Assembly (NCBI RefSeq): GCF_042242105.1
Contig: NC_092018.1
Span: 26,592,167 to 26,656,166 of the forward strand
Direction of reading: 5' to 3'
From: Pempheris klunzingeri
Lineage: Eukaryota > Chordata > Actinopteri > Acropomatiformes > Pempheridae
Length of the DNA stretch: 64,000 nt
Shown: in pieces, positions 25,804-39,527 of the stretch
How the letters are laid out: each line of letters starts with the position of its first letter
How positions within the stretch are numbered: the stretch's first letter is position 1
Translations under genes and position numbers: made by a program
The notes under the pieces: generated by a model
Databases searched by the model: none
The model's input: the letters and a program-made list of their open reading frames with translations, nothing else
Told to the model about the DNA's origin: nothing

Positions 25804-27478
25804 CAATTCATTTGAACAATCAAGGACAGATTTGTTTCAAAATAACTAGAAGCAAATCAATTGTGCTGATGTCTATTAAGTTCCAAAAATACTTCAAGCT
25901 CCTTCCCATGAGCATTTTTCATTATTGCACAATGTATTGCATTTGTACTTACCAGCCCACCATCCACTGGAAGGGATTCCTTCAAGGATGATCGAACCAC
26001 GGAGGTCTTACTGGAAATCAGACAAAATGGGCTCACTAGACAGAAGAGAGTCTTTCTTTCTTTCGTTCTTTCGTTCTTTCTTTCTTTCTGTCATAACAAC
26101 CAGTAGCATCACATCTACTCTTATATGAATATGAATTCAAGGATCCACCACGCAGTACCTTTAAGCTAGTCAAAATAATGAGTTCCAGGCTTTTAAATTC
26201 CAGCAATTAATGTCAGCTGGAAACAGAGTCAGTGAAGTATGAAAGCATTCAAGGAGAGTTGGCACAGTTGGGAAGAAAAGTTGTCCTGTCTCCTGTGCTC
26301 CAAAACAGGATTTCTTTGTTACGCCACCTTTTGTGCGCTGTATGTCACCTGTAAAATTCATTTGAATACTAATGCTTTACAGCTTTTGTGACATGTCCCA
26401 GTTGGCCCTCAGAGGAGAAGAAAAAAAGCCTTCCACGCTGCTTTGTTCATGTCAAAGTGGTGGTGCTGCTGGTCAGAAAGACTTTTTCAGTGTGTAGCAA
26501 AAGTAAAGTGATTTTTTTTTTCCAATAACTTCATTGTTCCAACAAGAGGACATTAGTTAATGTCGCCACAAAGAACTTTGCAATAGCTTCCAAGAATATG
26601 ATTTTGTACCATAAGATATTCATTTATTCACATTAATATTCATCTTTCCAATTCATTACTCACTTGAAACTTGACAATATACAGCATGTTAAATGAGAAA
26701 GCAAGAATTTAGATCTGACAGTGGTAGGAGGTAGAAACGTTCATCAGTCAAGAAATGCATTCATTGTTTGGTCCTCTCCTGGTCAGCATGTGTATCTTCA
26801 GCACCGTGGTCGTTGGTGTTTCTGTAAAGATTCTTTTTTTCACAATGAAGTAGCTTTCTGTTACAGTAAAATCCTTTCAGCAGTGCTGTATTGTATGGCA
26901 TTATGAAAGCCAGAAGTGGAAAAGCTGTTCCAAAAATCTCGTATATCACATTTTACGAGTTACCTTTTCAACTGTAACAAGTGATCCCAAAGCAGCTTTG
27001 GTTTACTTAACAACGGGAAGCATGAACCCAGTTAACAGCTTGACCTGTATGTCTGCACTTTTACTTCACTTACTTGACAAAATGTCTGCTACACTTACTA
27101 AGGGCCTTAAGTAATATTGATTTATCTTGTAGCTACAGAACTTAGATGAAGTTGTCTTGTATCTAACACATAATGTAATGCCTGATGTAACAGTAATATA
27201 GTGCCTTCTTTGGAGATGTTACCTCGTTGTTTCACTGTTTCTTTGATTTATTTCCCCTGATTCTTCAACGCCTCTGCTTCCCACACCAGGGAAATCATCC
27301 AAAAGCCAACAACAATTAAATGTATAAGATTTATAAGCAGCACACCTGGTCATATTGTTGTTTCCTGAGTAATAAAACCTCACTGTGGTACCTATGATAA
27401 AGACGCCGTGGCAGCATCCACAGAGGATCCACTTTGGAGGTAAAAAAGGAAAGTCATTCAGTTCAGTTCTCACACACA

Positions 27479-27527
<49 letters not shown>

Positions 27528-30500
27528 ACTGCTCAGAATCTCCTTTCAAAGACAGTCTTGTGATTTGACAGCTGCCTATGTGACTGACACACATGCTGAC
27601 TTGACAAAACTAGAAGAAAACAATAATGTACAATATATGTACAGATATTTTTCCACAAGTTGTTATTTTAAATCACAAGGAGATGAAACAAAATGCGATG
27701 TGACTGCTCATTTGGAAGCACATCAGGTATTAAACTTGACTTCACTTGGAACAGTGCATGCAAACTGGTAAAACAGTACCTGTTTTGATCCCAAAATACT
27801 GCATGTAATAGCACAACCACGAACACTGTCATTATTAATGGCTGCAAAATATTGCTCTTATTAAGTTTTTTCTGCTTAGGGACTCGTTTTGACAGAAATC
27901 CCTCAGGAATGCTGCGAGCTTCTCTGCTACTGCATGAATGATGGAAGCATTAGTGCAGCAGAGACACACAGTACCATGGTGCTCTGAAACATCCTAATAA
28001 AGATAAAAAGCGCCAAACCCATCTTTATTACCACAGAGACTCTGCAGTGAATGCCGTTGAAGGGCAGGAAAAAAAAAAACAAAACACAGGAATGAATGGG
28101 CGGTGAGTTGCTGTTGAATCACGGAGGTTTTACTGCCTTTAGCAACTTGAACCTTGTGGCAGCTGGGATTTCCCCTGCGGGGGCCCTCTCTGATTTCTGT
28201 GCAGCAGATTCTTCCTCAGTTGTTTGTAAAGTGGCATTAAGTAATTTGTGGCATCTACTGACCTTTATTGGCAACCAAAGAGCTGTTACAATATCAGCAT
28301 CAGCCTGGCACAGCTAACGCTCTGACATAAATAATAAAACCACATTTTCAGCAGAGCTGATTTGCTAATTAGAGCAAAGATCCATCAGCAGAAGTGGATG
28401 CACTGTATATCACACTTGATGGCAGTGTCATTATAATGCTGTTTTGTCATTTGCCGTTTATTTGGCTTGAGAATCAAATCTCTTGGTCGAAGCTCCGCTG
28501 TGGCTGCATCAACGGTGTACTGCTCATGTTTGCCAATGGGACGGTTAAACTCTCACCTGTTGACAAATCATTTCAGCTGACAAACATCAGTCATCACAGC
28601 TATTGCTCTTACAAACCCTTCTCCTCACAGATGATTTAAGTTGACAGCTCTTGTTGTTTTGAGGCTTCCTCTACAAGAGCAGGACACGCTCAAATATTGA
28701 TCAATTTAAAAGCTACATAATTGTGTCTTATCAAGAGTGCCTGTGAGGGGTTTGATAACGCTGATTATCATCCTGCTTTGGCTCTGTATGTTTCAAAACA
28801 ACAAGTCAGAGTGAAAAATGCTACTCGTATTATTGAGTATGTCATCTATAGATTACAATTACTTGTTCACAATGCCATGCTATATTTACATCCAACTCAA
28901 TAGCACATTAATCAGCTGCACTAATGATTGCTGTGTAATTCCCCAGTCTAATCTATAACTCATGACATTTATGAATGAGGGTCTGACTATAAAATACATT
29001 TGACATTGTGCTTCTCAGCGACAGAAGTGAGCGTCTGCACATCATCATGAGTGTGATTACAGTTGCTAGAAGTAGTGAACTAATTAATTAGTGGCTAGCT
29101 GATGAGAATTTCTTTTTGTTGTCTTCAGTGCCCTGAGTATCCTCTGGAAATAATACCATTAATCACTGTTGGGTATCTATTGAATAATTTTAGTTTTCTA
29201 CAATTAGCATGATTTTCATTTTAATATCTTATGCAATATGTAAATATTTATATTAAAATACATGACTGTAATATTTATGCAGTCTGTCCTCAATGCGGTC
29301 ATCTCTACAATGTTAGAATAACTTGTGTAGTCATGTGCAATGAGTGTTGTCATAGCAAATCGCTTTGCCTGGTTAGACTAGAAAGACATTTTAACATTTT
29401 AAACAGTTTTATTTATTTATATACTTTATTCCATGCATGAAAAAATGCATGCATGAATACTAAAACAGCAACTAAGTCAGAATTACTAAGTGACAGTGAG
29501 GTTTTTATTTAGTTATCTGCAATGTGTGGGTTTGACATGTCTGGGAATTAAAGGTTCAGTAGACAACTTGCACACTGTGAAGCTGTCATCAAAGCAAAAG
29601 GTGCACTTTGAAGAATCTAAAATATAAAACATATTCTGGTTTGTCTGACACTTTTTTGTTTACTACATAATTTCATGTTCCTTCATAGTTTTGATGTCTT
29701 CAATATTAATCTACAATGTAGAAAGTTTTGAGTGGTGCTGTATTTGCTGAAAGTGTCACTGTATCCCAACAGTAGTACGTGAGACTGTGAATAAATCAGG
29801 TTCCTATGGCTCCTCCTAGTGTTTCTAATAGCATTTTCAAGAATTCACTGTGTCTGAACAAAAACAACCAACCACAGACAGTAGGAGTCACTAATGCAGT
29901 GTCAATCACACACACTGCACAACCGCTCTCAACCTCAATATTTTCAGTCCGCACCAGCCTAAAGGCAACAAAAAATGTTAATAAGCTGCTAATTTGCAGG
30001 CTTACCGTCTATCTTAGTATACCTCATGTGGTAGCTAACCTTAGCCAACGAAATAAGTCAGTGAAGCTATTGTTAGTGTGTTTTCAGGAGCACTGTAACA
30101 TTACTGTTATCACAAAGTTGGACTGTGTATTTCTAGATACACAGGTAATGAAATGAGGACTGAGTATCTTGCTGAAATGTAGCCAGAGAACAGTCACTGT
30201 AAAACACATTATTTCTAGCTACATGAAGTATCCGATAAATGGATGACTCAGTTACCGCTTTGAGAAACATCATGCTCTCTGGAGCAGTACTAGTTTGGCA
30301 ATGAAAATTTCAACAATAATTTTTCTTTGACATATTTAGTTTATGACTGAATTCTAATGACAACGTAAATGGAAACAACAAAATGATGCTGATATCTCTG
30401 TTCATTACGCCCAGACCAGTGAAGATGAGAAGAAATAGTTGGCTCTGTTCAGAAGGACAACTTTGTTTTCGCTTCAAAAGCGCTGCACATAGCATTTGTT

Positions 30501-31065
30501 GTTGTGATGCCACTTCAAGGGCTTCTGGTTGAAAATATCTGAACTTTTCAGAGAGCTGCTGGTCACTGTTGTCCCTTTTTGAAGCAACCTATACTGTATG
30601 AGATATTAGCCACAGACTTGTTGCCCTGGCAACCAAGAAAATGGAGGAACGGCTTGTTCTGTCCATGTCTGTCTATTCTGAGCTTTATGATACGTCAGAC
30701 AGAAACTAGCACAACAGAGACAGAGACAAAAGCCCATTTGTGGAAGCAGCACTGAATATTGCTTCTGAGAGTGCGCTGTAAGCATGTTGTTAGCTGTACA
30801 GTCAATTAACGCAGCTAATATCTATCCATAAATAGTATGAGGGCAACAACAATATCACACAAATAGATACAAATATATGAGGCGATGCCAGTCTCTCATA
30901 CAACGGCAGTAGGAATGAAAAAACCATGTTACATGGACATGGACATGAGTCCTTGCTACACAAACCCTCCATAAAGCACCAGCAGGCTGTGACCTTTCCT
31001 ATAATTCATCACATAACAGAGGACATGGCAGAGGAGCCCTTCACTGCCTCATCATTTGACTACTT
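25804..31065. other. gene-free spacer
   Basis: About 5.3 kb with no supportable exon. It holds a (TTTC)n tract at about 26050-26090 and a (CA)n tract at 27480-27525. The block 29800-30130 reads like a degraded interspersed repeat but cannot be named. Confidence 0.5.
27480..27525. repeat. (CA)n microsatellite
   Basis: A long perfect CA run. The poly-Cys/Val and poly-Thr/His frames crossing it are artefacts. Confidence 0.92.
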
Positions 31066-31158
31066 TAACATGAGATGAGATGAGATGAGATGAGATGAGA
31101 TGAGATGAGATGAGATGAGATGAGATGAGATGAGATGAGATGAGATGAGATGAGATGA
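31066..31158. repeat. (GATGA)n pentanucleotide array
   Basis: About 18 perfect tandem copies of a GATGA/ATGAG pentamer, running directly into the 8-bp minisatellite on its right. Confidence 0.95.
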
Positions 31159-31376
31159 GCCATGAGGCCATGAGACCATGAGGCCATGAGGCCATGAGAC
31201 CATGAGGCCATGAGACCATGAGGCCATGAGGCCATGAGACCATGAGGCCATGAGACCATGAGGCCATGAGGCCATGAGACCATGAGGCCATGAGACCATG
31301 AGACCATGAGACCATCAGACCATGAGATCCATGAAGCCATGAGACCATGAGACCATGAGGCCATGAGGCCATGAGG
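31159..31376. repeat. 8-bp minisatellite (CCATGAGR) with 40-bp higher-order structure
   Basis: About 27 units of CCATGAGG or CCATGAGA. The G/A variant order repeats as G-A-G-G-A three times from the left before breaking into runs of A units, so five units form a 40-bp higher-order repeat. Because units share ATGAG with the neighbouring pentamer, the arrays probably arose from one another. All minus-strand frames stay open by chance of unit content. Confidence 0.93.
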
Positions 31377-33767
31377 GATTGGTGTGTTGTAGATACATAC
31401 AGAAAATACATATGAACTAAGAGAGAAATAGGATTGTATTGCACTTTTCTAACAAACAACAGACATTCATTTTTGTATGATATAAAAGAAGTACATTAAG
31501 TCACTAACATATTCTCTGCCTGAGAGAGTTAACACACAGTTCAAGCCATACTTACTTCTCACTGCAATTTTTACAGCTGAGAGAAATGTTGCTCAGCAAA
31601 AATCTATACTATCATGAAACTGTGTGTGACTTTTAACCAACTACAATTTTCAGTGGGCAACTCAGATTAAAACTACATGTAAAATCCTTGTTAGAATGAA
31701 CACCATAGTGAAAGGAAAGGTCCAGTGGGACATTTTTAGGACTATTGGGGTTTTACTAGGGAGTAATGGGCCATTAGAACAACGGGCAAGCCCCATGTTT
31801 TGCATACCTGGCCTCGTCAGTTGCCGTGGTTACAAGCCTCCTCATGCACGACAGCCTCCTCTGCCAGGGGGAGGGGGGGGGGGGGCTTTGGAGTCCGAAC
31901 TGAATGGGGGCAGAGAGGGAGGGGGAGGAACCTGGAAGATCCACTCCTTCTCAGTCTTACCAACTGCATCTTTAATCTATGTAGGGCAACAAGTCTGGAG
32001 TAGCAGTTGTAACTGGGGTCGTAGAAAATATTGTGGTTACTTTTTAACGTGCTGTTGTCTGTACATGACATCTAGAATGAGCATTTGATGAGCATTTGGT
32101 TTGCAAAGCCAGCATACAAATAAATAAAACATGATCATGTAATAAATTCATACATTAGCAGCTGCACTGATCTGCATATTTACAGCAGTATAAAGCTCCT
32201 GTCAGTCGTTTCTCATAAACAGTTAAAGGATGCAGCTATATTTTTGTTATTCTCTAAAAATCCCATTAAAAGACCAAAACCGCTGATGTGTTTGTACGTG
32301 TCTCAATATTTTCCGACTTCCACAGCCTGTCTGTGGCTCTCAGCCCCAAACCTACTGGCTGCTATGGAACAAATGGTTCACAAATATATCATTTCATTTA
32401 AGAAGGCTCTATAATTCCCCCAAACAGTTTGTCGTTGTAGTTTTTTTTATCATACATTACTTAAACCAGATTAAATGCATTTGTTGGTGCATATTTCAGC
32501 CACAGTTTGGTGCTCTAGTATTTCCAGCAGCAGGACAGTGTGTGTGGGATCCACTCAAAATAAAGTACATTGATCGTGGTCATCGTGATGAAATGAAATA
32601 TTGTAAGATTTATCGTCTAAACTTTGGATTTAGTCGACAAAGCTGCAGGTATTTTACCTACATAAAACACGCTCGAGAAATCCTGTGTTTAAAAAGTCGT
32701 GATTAAAGAAACATGTCTCCCCACAATGCATTTATGCAATTTAATCTGCAAGTCAAATAATTTTAACACAGCAAGAAGCACATGTTAATTTTTTGCAAAA
32801 ATTATGAACTTGTGTTGGGCACAATATGTAACCTCACACCAGGGCAACAGGGACACGACAATGTGTCACATCAATATTAGTGACACTTCAAGTGAAGAAC
32901 CGAAGAGCCACCAGTAACACAGCCACAACCGGACATCCCCAGAAGTCTATAACCTTGTTCAAATCCTCTCAGCTAATTTGCGCAGTGAGTCATTAAAACA
33001 CTCATTAAACATCTTGATGAGGATTGACCCATGCAACTGCTCGAGCATACAGTACCTTATCACACACACACACACACACTCTGGATATTGAGCTTCGCAA
33101 CATCAGTGTTTCAACTACAACATAACAAATGAAGCCGCATGTTCTTCTCAAAGCCTGCTCTATCTATCTTGACTCATGGCCAAATCCATACATGCAAAAC
33201 TTTATTTTTCATTTTATCTAATGTGTCTGAACAGTTTAAATATCATCTCTGATGTAAGAATCTATCGTGTGATGTAAATGAAAAGGAAGCTATGGAGCAG
33301 TAAAAGTCTATGAACAGTAGACTATAACATATACTTCAGCTGTTGTTTTTTCGTATATTCTTTAGACATGAGTGTTTATTTTGTGTCTGAAAACTAACAT
33401 TTTGAAGAAGAAGATATTGCAAAGTAAAAGTTGTATTGGTTGTGTTACCTATGCTCAAAACCGACAGTATTCACCTAAACAATGGAGAAAAACTGCATAG
33501 ATTGGAGGGGGCCTGCCCACCTAATCCTTATTGAACTGTGTGTTATTCTGCATCTGTGTGTCTTAAGTGGCGTAAAGCAAGAGCTTCTCTGGTTGGAGTT
33601 CACAGTTCAGAGGAATCACAAATCAAAAGCGTTGAGTATTTCTGTCCGATTTCTTTCCCTTTATCCCACTAGGCGTGTGTCAAAACGCTTCTTTCTACCC
33701 AGTTCAAATGGGCAGCTCAATTCAGAGCAGGCAATCTGCCCACACCACCCATTCATCTGGATGGATG

Positions 33768-33816
<49 letters not shown>

Positions 33817-34871
33817 GGAGAGAGGTTTTAGACCTTCAGGGTATTATTTGAGGTCATTCTATGATGTCTGCTGGCTCGTCCTCACTTCTTAACAGGCTAG
33901 TTTATGGTTTGCCTTTTGATTTAAAGTTAAAGTCAGGATTACGCTCACTTAATAATAAGTTGAAGCAGTTAATCAATATTCTTATATTAACAATGGATCA
34001 AATGACTGCGTAATGCGAAAGGTCATTTATAATGACAAACCCACAGAGAATTATCACCGGACCCTGCAGTTCCAAGACGCTTCACAGGGCATTTTAGCAT
34101 CTTTCAGCTCATTGTTTTGAATTTATGGCCTACAGCTTTGTTGGTTTGGTTCAGTCTCACCACTCTCATCAACCTGTTTCCATCCACAAGGGGGCAGCTC
34201 TATAAACCCGGACTACACTTCCGGTGCAGCAACAAACAGCAGTCACACAAAACTAGCGACAAGCTGGTGAACATAATGAAGCATTTAGACACTAAAGAGC
34301 CAGATTTTTCCTTTGGGAGTTGGTGGAGACCAAAACAGAGCTACAAGGAGAGTGAAAATTGGACCAGACCTCCAACAGAAACAGCATACCGGCTTACTGT
34401 GTGGCAACAACCAACTCTCAACAGGGCTGAATTGTATAGTATCGCACTGATAGCATTCGATCGTTGAATATGCCTGTTTGCTAACATGTTATATCCACTG
34501 ACGTTATAGTGACCAGTTTTATAATATAATGTACAGTGGGAGGGACTGACAGAGCTGGAAGAAAATGACCCTGTCCTCTATAGCAGCTATTTACATTAAC
34601 CTAGTGGCACTAATTAGATCAGTTCTCCAACACTGCGCCTGAATCAGCTGCTAATCTTACTGTTACAATCATCATAGTGTCTGGTCAGGATGTGTCTGTA
34701 ATTGTGTAATTGTAGAATTGTAATTATGTAATAATATGATTGCCTAAGCGGCTGTTCAAATGTGCACTGACTCACTTGATTAGTCACACTATTACATTAC
34801 ACAGCAAGGGCTTCTTATTGTGTGAAGCTAATTATTCTGAATTAAATAAATAACGTATATATGTATATTTA
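31377..34871. other. gene-free spacer with simple repeats
   Basis: No supportable exon. Contents include a G-run near 31870-31882, a (CA)n run near 33061-33079, and a (TG)n-(AG)n run near 33768-33820. A block near 34180-34450 reads like an interspersed fish repeat (CCACAAGGGGGCAGCTCTAT) but is not identified. Confidence 0.5.
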
Positions 34872-35112
34872 TACACGGTTGCCCCATAAAGTTGGAATAA
34901 AATGTTTTTTACCTCTTTTCTTGAAATGATTGTGACAATGTGATTTATTCTTGATTAATAAAGTGTATATCTTCTCAACTTTATTGATCAAACTCTTCCA
35001 AACATATCACAGTGAAACTTAAACCACAATTAACCTTCGCAAACTGTGTCTTCAGGCTTTAACAACATTGGGTGTATTGAACAATTATTCCAACTTTATG
35101 GGCAACAGTGTA
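34872..35112. mobile_element. 240-bp MITE with near-perfect terminal inverted repeats
   Basis: The left end TACACGGTTGCCCCATAAAG (continuing TTGGAATAA) is the inverse complement of the right end TTATTCCAACTTTATGGGCA (continuing ACAGTGTA), with one base inserted and one substitution over about 28 bases. TA dinucleotides at both ends fit a Tc1/mariner-type TA target site. It has no coding capacity. Confidence 0.88.
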
Positions 35113-36110
35113 TTTATAATATTACAAATTGTTAATTCCAGACCAACAAAGTAAAAATCAGCTGGTTTAATGAGTGAATTTTAATTGTAATGATTAATTA
35201 GGCTGCAACAACATGCTGATAAGTTTGCATCAGAACTTGTTGTTTTGAAAATGTTGTTTTGAACATATATGTGTTTCTCACACGTGACCAAGTTACTTGC
35301 TTTTATTCTGCCAAATCGAATAAGCTACCCCAAAATGTTGGACTATTCCTTTACGGCAGTAAGTAAATGACAAGAGTGGATGTGCTCCACAATAGTGCAG
35401 TAGCAGGAGTGCTTGTGTAATTACTGTGTTTTGTATTTGCAGGAGAGTGTCATGTTATTATTACTGCCCAGCACTGGCTATAAATGTCTGACTACAACAA
35501 AGTCAAGTTACTAATTTGTAGCTGTGACAGACAACAAAGACAAACAGCATCAAAAGAATGCAAATTCTACTCCACAAACTATTGTTGGTGTTTTGATGAA
35601 AATTGCGGTTACTCAATGAATTATTATGTTGCTTTCAAGCATGGCCAAGCATGTATGCGAATATATTCAGCCGAGCTTCAGTTCTGCAGAAATAATTTCC
35701 TTTCCAAATGAATGTGTTTTTATTTTATTGACTGAAGACACAGCAGATAATAAACAACCAGTCTTTTTCCACAACACAGTCAGTGAACTAGGCTGTTATC
35801 CCTAGAATATTTCTCTTAATTCATATTTTTTTAAAAAAAGAGAGGTCAGCATTAAATTACATCATTATATCAGAAGTCCCCAATGTGTGTGGGAAATATG
35901 AGCTATCGTAGAAGCAGAGAGGGGGAGAGAGATCTGAAGTTCTTTTTCAGAGAATACAGTTTCTATCCCACTCCTGCAAGCAAGGCTTAGGGGACAGTCC
36001 TCTCCATGGACTCTCTCTGTGTGCCAGACTTCACTGGGTTTAGCAAAAGAAGCACAACTTATTGGATTATGGGGTCCACCGTGCTCATATTGCTGGGGGC
36101 TGTGTGTGTG

Positions 36111-36144
<34 letters not shown>

Positions 36145-39080
36145 GGAGTATATGTAGGTGGGCAGCTTTTGAACCAAAGGAGGGATGGAGCAGTAAATAC
36201 ACAATCAATTCCCATTTACTTTCCTATTTTAAATGCAGAATCTCTCATAGAGCCCTGCCTTTTCATGTTCAGAGGTTAGAAGTTTAAGCAGGCCTGAGGA
36301 GCAGCCTACTTGTAAATGACGCAGGACCGTCATGGCTTTTTCTTGATTCACGTGGATCTGACTAACTGTCTAATTTCAGTCCTCAGGAGGTGTTTTGTCT
36401 GCATGTGCAGGATAAGGCTTTGGGACACAGTCTTGGATAGATGGGCTCTCTGCTGATGACATAACGCTCCATAATTGTCCACATATGGACAGAGATTCAC
36501 AGTGGAAGTTAATTACTGGAACAAAATCACTCTCTATTTGTGTCCGTGGTGCCTATTTGATGTGGTAACCCTGCTCACCCCTCACAGATTCAAGCCAAGG
36601 TAGAGTGGAATGTTGTTTTCAGGCTAGAAGTACATTTTTCGCCCTCTTTTTCTGTTTTGCCCTCGTCTACCTTTACATCCTCATGATAATACGGCCTGTA
36701 GCTTCACTAGACTCTATATAGTTAATACTAGCGAAAAGAAAACACAGTATGCAGCCAATGGGATGGTGTCCTACTGTATCCAGCATCATTCAAGCATGCT
36801 TTGATGGTAGATGTGCTCTTTCCATAGCGGGTTACTTACCGAGATAAAGAATCACAGAGGCTGAGAGGACCCATTGCCATTTGCCTCTTTATTATTTATT
36901 CTGCAGCATGGAACATGGAAAGCGTGCAGGGTAGGAGCAGCTGAAAATGCACCCTGCTTAGAGAAAGGAAGTAATCATACCGGTTTTGCAGTGCAAGGCA
37001 ACAGTTAGTGCTGGATGACGACTGGCAACACTTACAGTATAACCTCCCTACTCATTATGCATGGTGTGACTGACAGCAGGCTGCAGACAGGGTACATGTT
37101 TATGATGAGCAGGACATCAGTGAATAACGACTGATTGTTGTGAAGGAGACAAAAAATCAATTTCACTGTCAGAGTGAACATTTAATTGCAGAGATTCAGG
37201 GGGTCATGAATATAGTGTGCTGCCCACAGTGTGCTGGCTGTATTCCACTCACGTAGCTCTTTGAGGGGCTGAGTGACTGCCTCCCTCTGCCAGAAGCGCC
37301 ATCCTTGTCCCAGTGGCGTTCCACCTTAAAAAGACGAATATATGTGCCCAACTGGCTCCCTGACATTGACACACCGTGAGTCATGCTGCCGTGCTATTTC
37401 AGTATGGCTGCTGGCAAGCCCAGCCTTTCAGTTGCCTCTCCCCTCCCTGCTTTGGTCATTTGTTTGCCTCCCCTGCTAGGCTGTTTACTTGTAATTTGGA
37501 CATCTGTCAAGGTGGTTTGTTTGCTACCCTGTGGTGTGATTAGGCTACCTTTGCCAAATCTGGGAAGATGGATGGGGTTATAGCAAATCTTGGCTGTAAA
37601 GACAAAGCCGGAGTTTGGCAACTTCTCATATACCAAATTAAGTAGGATAATAAAGAAATCATCGGGAGACAAAAAGGGTGCTGTGTCACAGTGATCACAA
37701 ATGTATTCATCATGCTTGTTCATACTCCCTCTCCTGCAGTCTTAATGGTGGTCTTGTGCAGTGTCCCAATACTATCAGTTTGGTCCCGCCCTGCCCTGTC
37801 ACACAGTCTGTTCAGTGCGGCGTTCCCGTGCCAGAACCTCCTCTTACACCAGGGGGAGGGAGTGAGACAATTAACCACCTGCTGGTAAAGCAGCCATACC
37901 GCAAAGCCTCACACACACCCTGTCATTTCCAGGACCACTCCTGAACGTATACAGATTTATAGATGTCACTCACACACACTGCATGGAGCTCAGGTATGCA
38001 GCATGCAAGGGTGGGGGGGGGGGGGGGGGGGGGCAATTTCAAATTTGCTTTCTGATCATGTTTCATCCTGAGTGTTACTAATTTGTTCATCTCCTTAATG
38101 AACGTTATTGGCAGGATTGCATTAACGCAGCACTTCAGTTTCCTAATGGTTATAGCGTCATGCTCCGCGCTCACATCACACACTGTAGAGCCTCACACAA
38201 TCAATACTGAATAATTTCACCCCCCCTCATCCAACTTGCCTCAAATGCCTCTCTTTTCATTTTTGGATCATCAGCCACAATGAGATTTAGTGCGTTCAAA
38301 CAGATGATTTAAACCACAATGACCACTCGACTGGAGCTGCCAAATCAAAACTCTCCATTTTGGTGAATCATTCACAGCTGATAAGAAGTTGTGACTCAAC
38401 TGTGGGCTGCTTCATAAAACTCCGGCTTCATTTACAGCATGAACACTGCAGCAGTTCCAGTAGTTGCACTGCCGCTTGCATCTCTGCCACTATCTTTGCA
38501 CTCAGGCATGTATCACTGTGAGGCCAAGCGTGTGTTTTCACGGGTGTGTCCAGGGAAGGGTTGGGGGGAACCAAACAAAGTGACGTTGCTCTTCAGCTGC
38601 CATGAAGAAAGGCTACACACAAAACATGCATAATTTCTATAGATCCTACATCCAAACTACATAAACTCAACAGAAAGACTGTTAAATTGAGGCACAGCAG
38701 CACACAGGATGTCATGTTGTGTTTTATTATGGAGTGACAGACGTTGGATATGTTGAGCGAGGCTGTTGAACTACTGAACTGGCAGGTAATCATTAATCTC
38801 TCTCATCAGCTACTTCACATAGGCCTGAGATTAGAAAACAAATACTGACAGCATGACTAACAAAGCTTTTTTTTTTTCTGATTTTTTTTGTTAATTATGT
38901 TACATTAACACATTTCCAGCTTTAAAAAAAAAGAAAAAAAGAAAAGTGAGCTCCCAAAAATAAAACCTCTTTGAGGGAGGTTTGAAATGTTCCCACATGT
39001 AGGAGTGGCCAACAGATGCACTATGGACCGAGAAGGTGTGGCCATAGTTACTGCTGCTGAGTTTCACCTGAGAGCAAAAT
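35113..39080. other. spacer upstream of the CTX-family gene
   Basis: No supportable exon. It holds a (TG)n run at 36104-36141 and a 21-base G run at 38013-38033. Confidence 0.5.
38013..38033 (+). repeat. 21-base poly-G tract
   Basis: An uninterrupted run of about 21 G following GCAAGGGT. The plus strand could form intramolecular G-quadruplexes. Run length in an assembly may be inexact. Confidence 0.85.
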
Positions 39081-39164
39081 AATTGAGCCTCAGCAGGACT
39101 GAAACTCTGCTGCCAGACCTCAGAAGAGTCTCTTTTCTTCTTACGGATTATTCCTTCACTTAAA
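39081..39164 (+). other. probable 5' UTR exon of the CTX-family gene
   Basis: A donor TTAAAG|GTACGT lies at 39164/39165, and the first coding exon is preceded by a full acceptor (TTGCTTTCAG ending at 39520) seven bases before the ATG. An upstream non-coding exon is therefore required; its left edge is a guess. Confidence 0.45.
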
Positions 39165-39527
39165 GGTACGTCAGAGCTACTCTGATTTGCTCTATTTGGT
39201 TTTCTTGGTAGTGTGTACTTAAGAGCGAAACAGTTTGTTCTACCACTGCTTATTTTCCATTGATATTCAAATTCATTCTCTGCCTCATTTGCTCTAAAAA
39301 AAAAAAAAGGTCTAACATTAGGAGCAGTAATTCTTCCACTCCTAGCTGCATGTTAGATTTAAGAAAAACAACTAGATTAGAGATGCGGATGACAACCATG
39401 CAGTGTGAAATATTTTCATTTCCGTGGAATTAAATTAGAGACAACATGCGAGGATTCAAAGATAGTAGTTCCTGAAATTACATTCTCTGAATAATTTCTT
39501 CCCTTTTTTCTTGCTTTCAGGGTTATA

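Noticed and set aside
31052..31459. Three overlapping minus-strand frames of about 80-135 aa rich in SWPHGLM
   Set aside because: All are translations of the 8-bp and 5-bp arrays. All three frames are open because the unit lengths are not multiples of three and contain no stop.
34117..34467. Plus-strand 116-aa frame
   Set aside because: Lies in a stretch that reads like an interspersed repeat, has no recognisable domain and no splice or promoter context.
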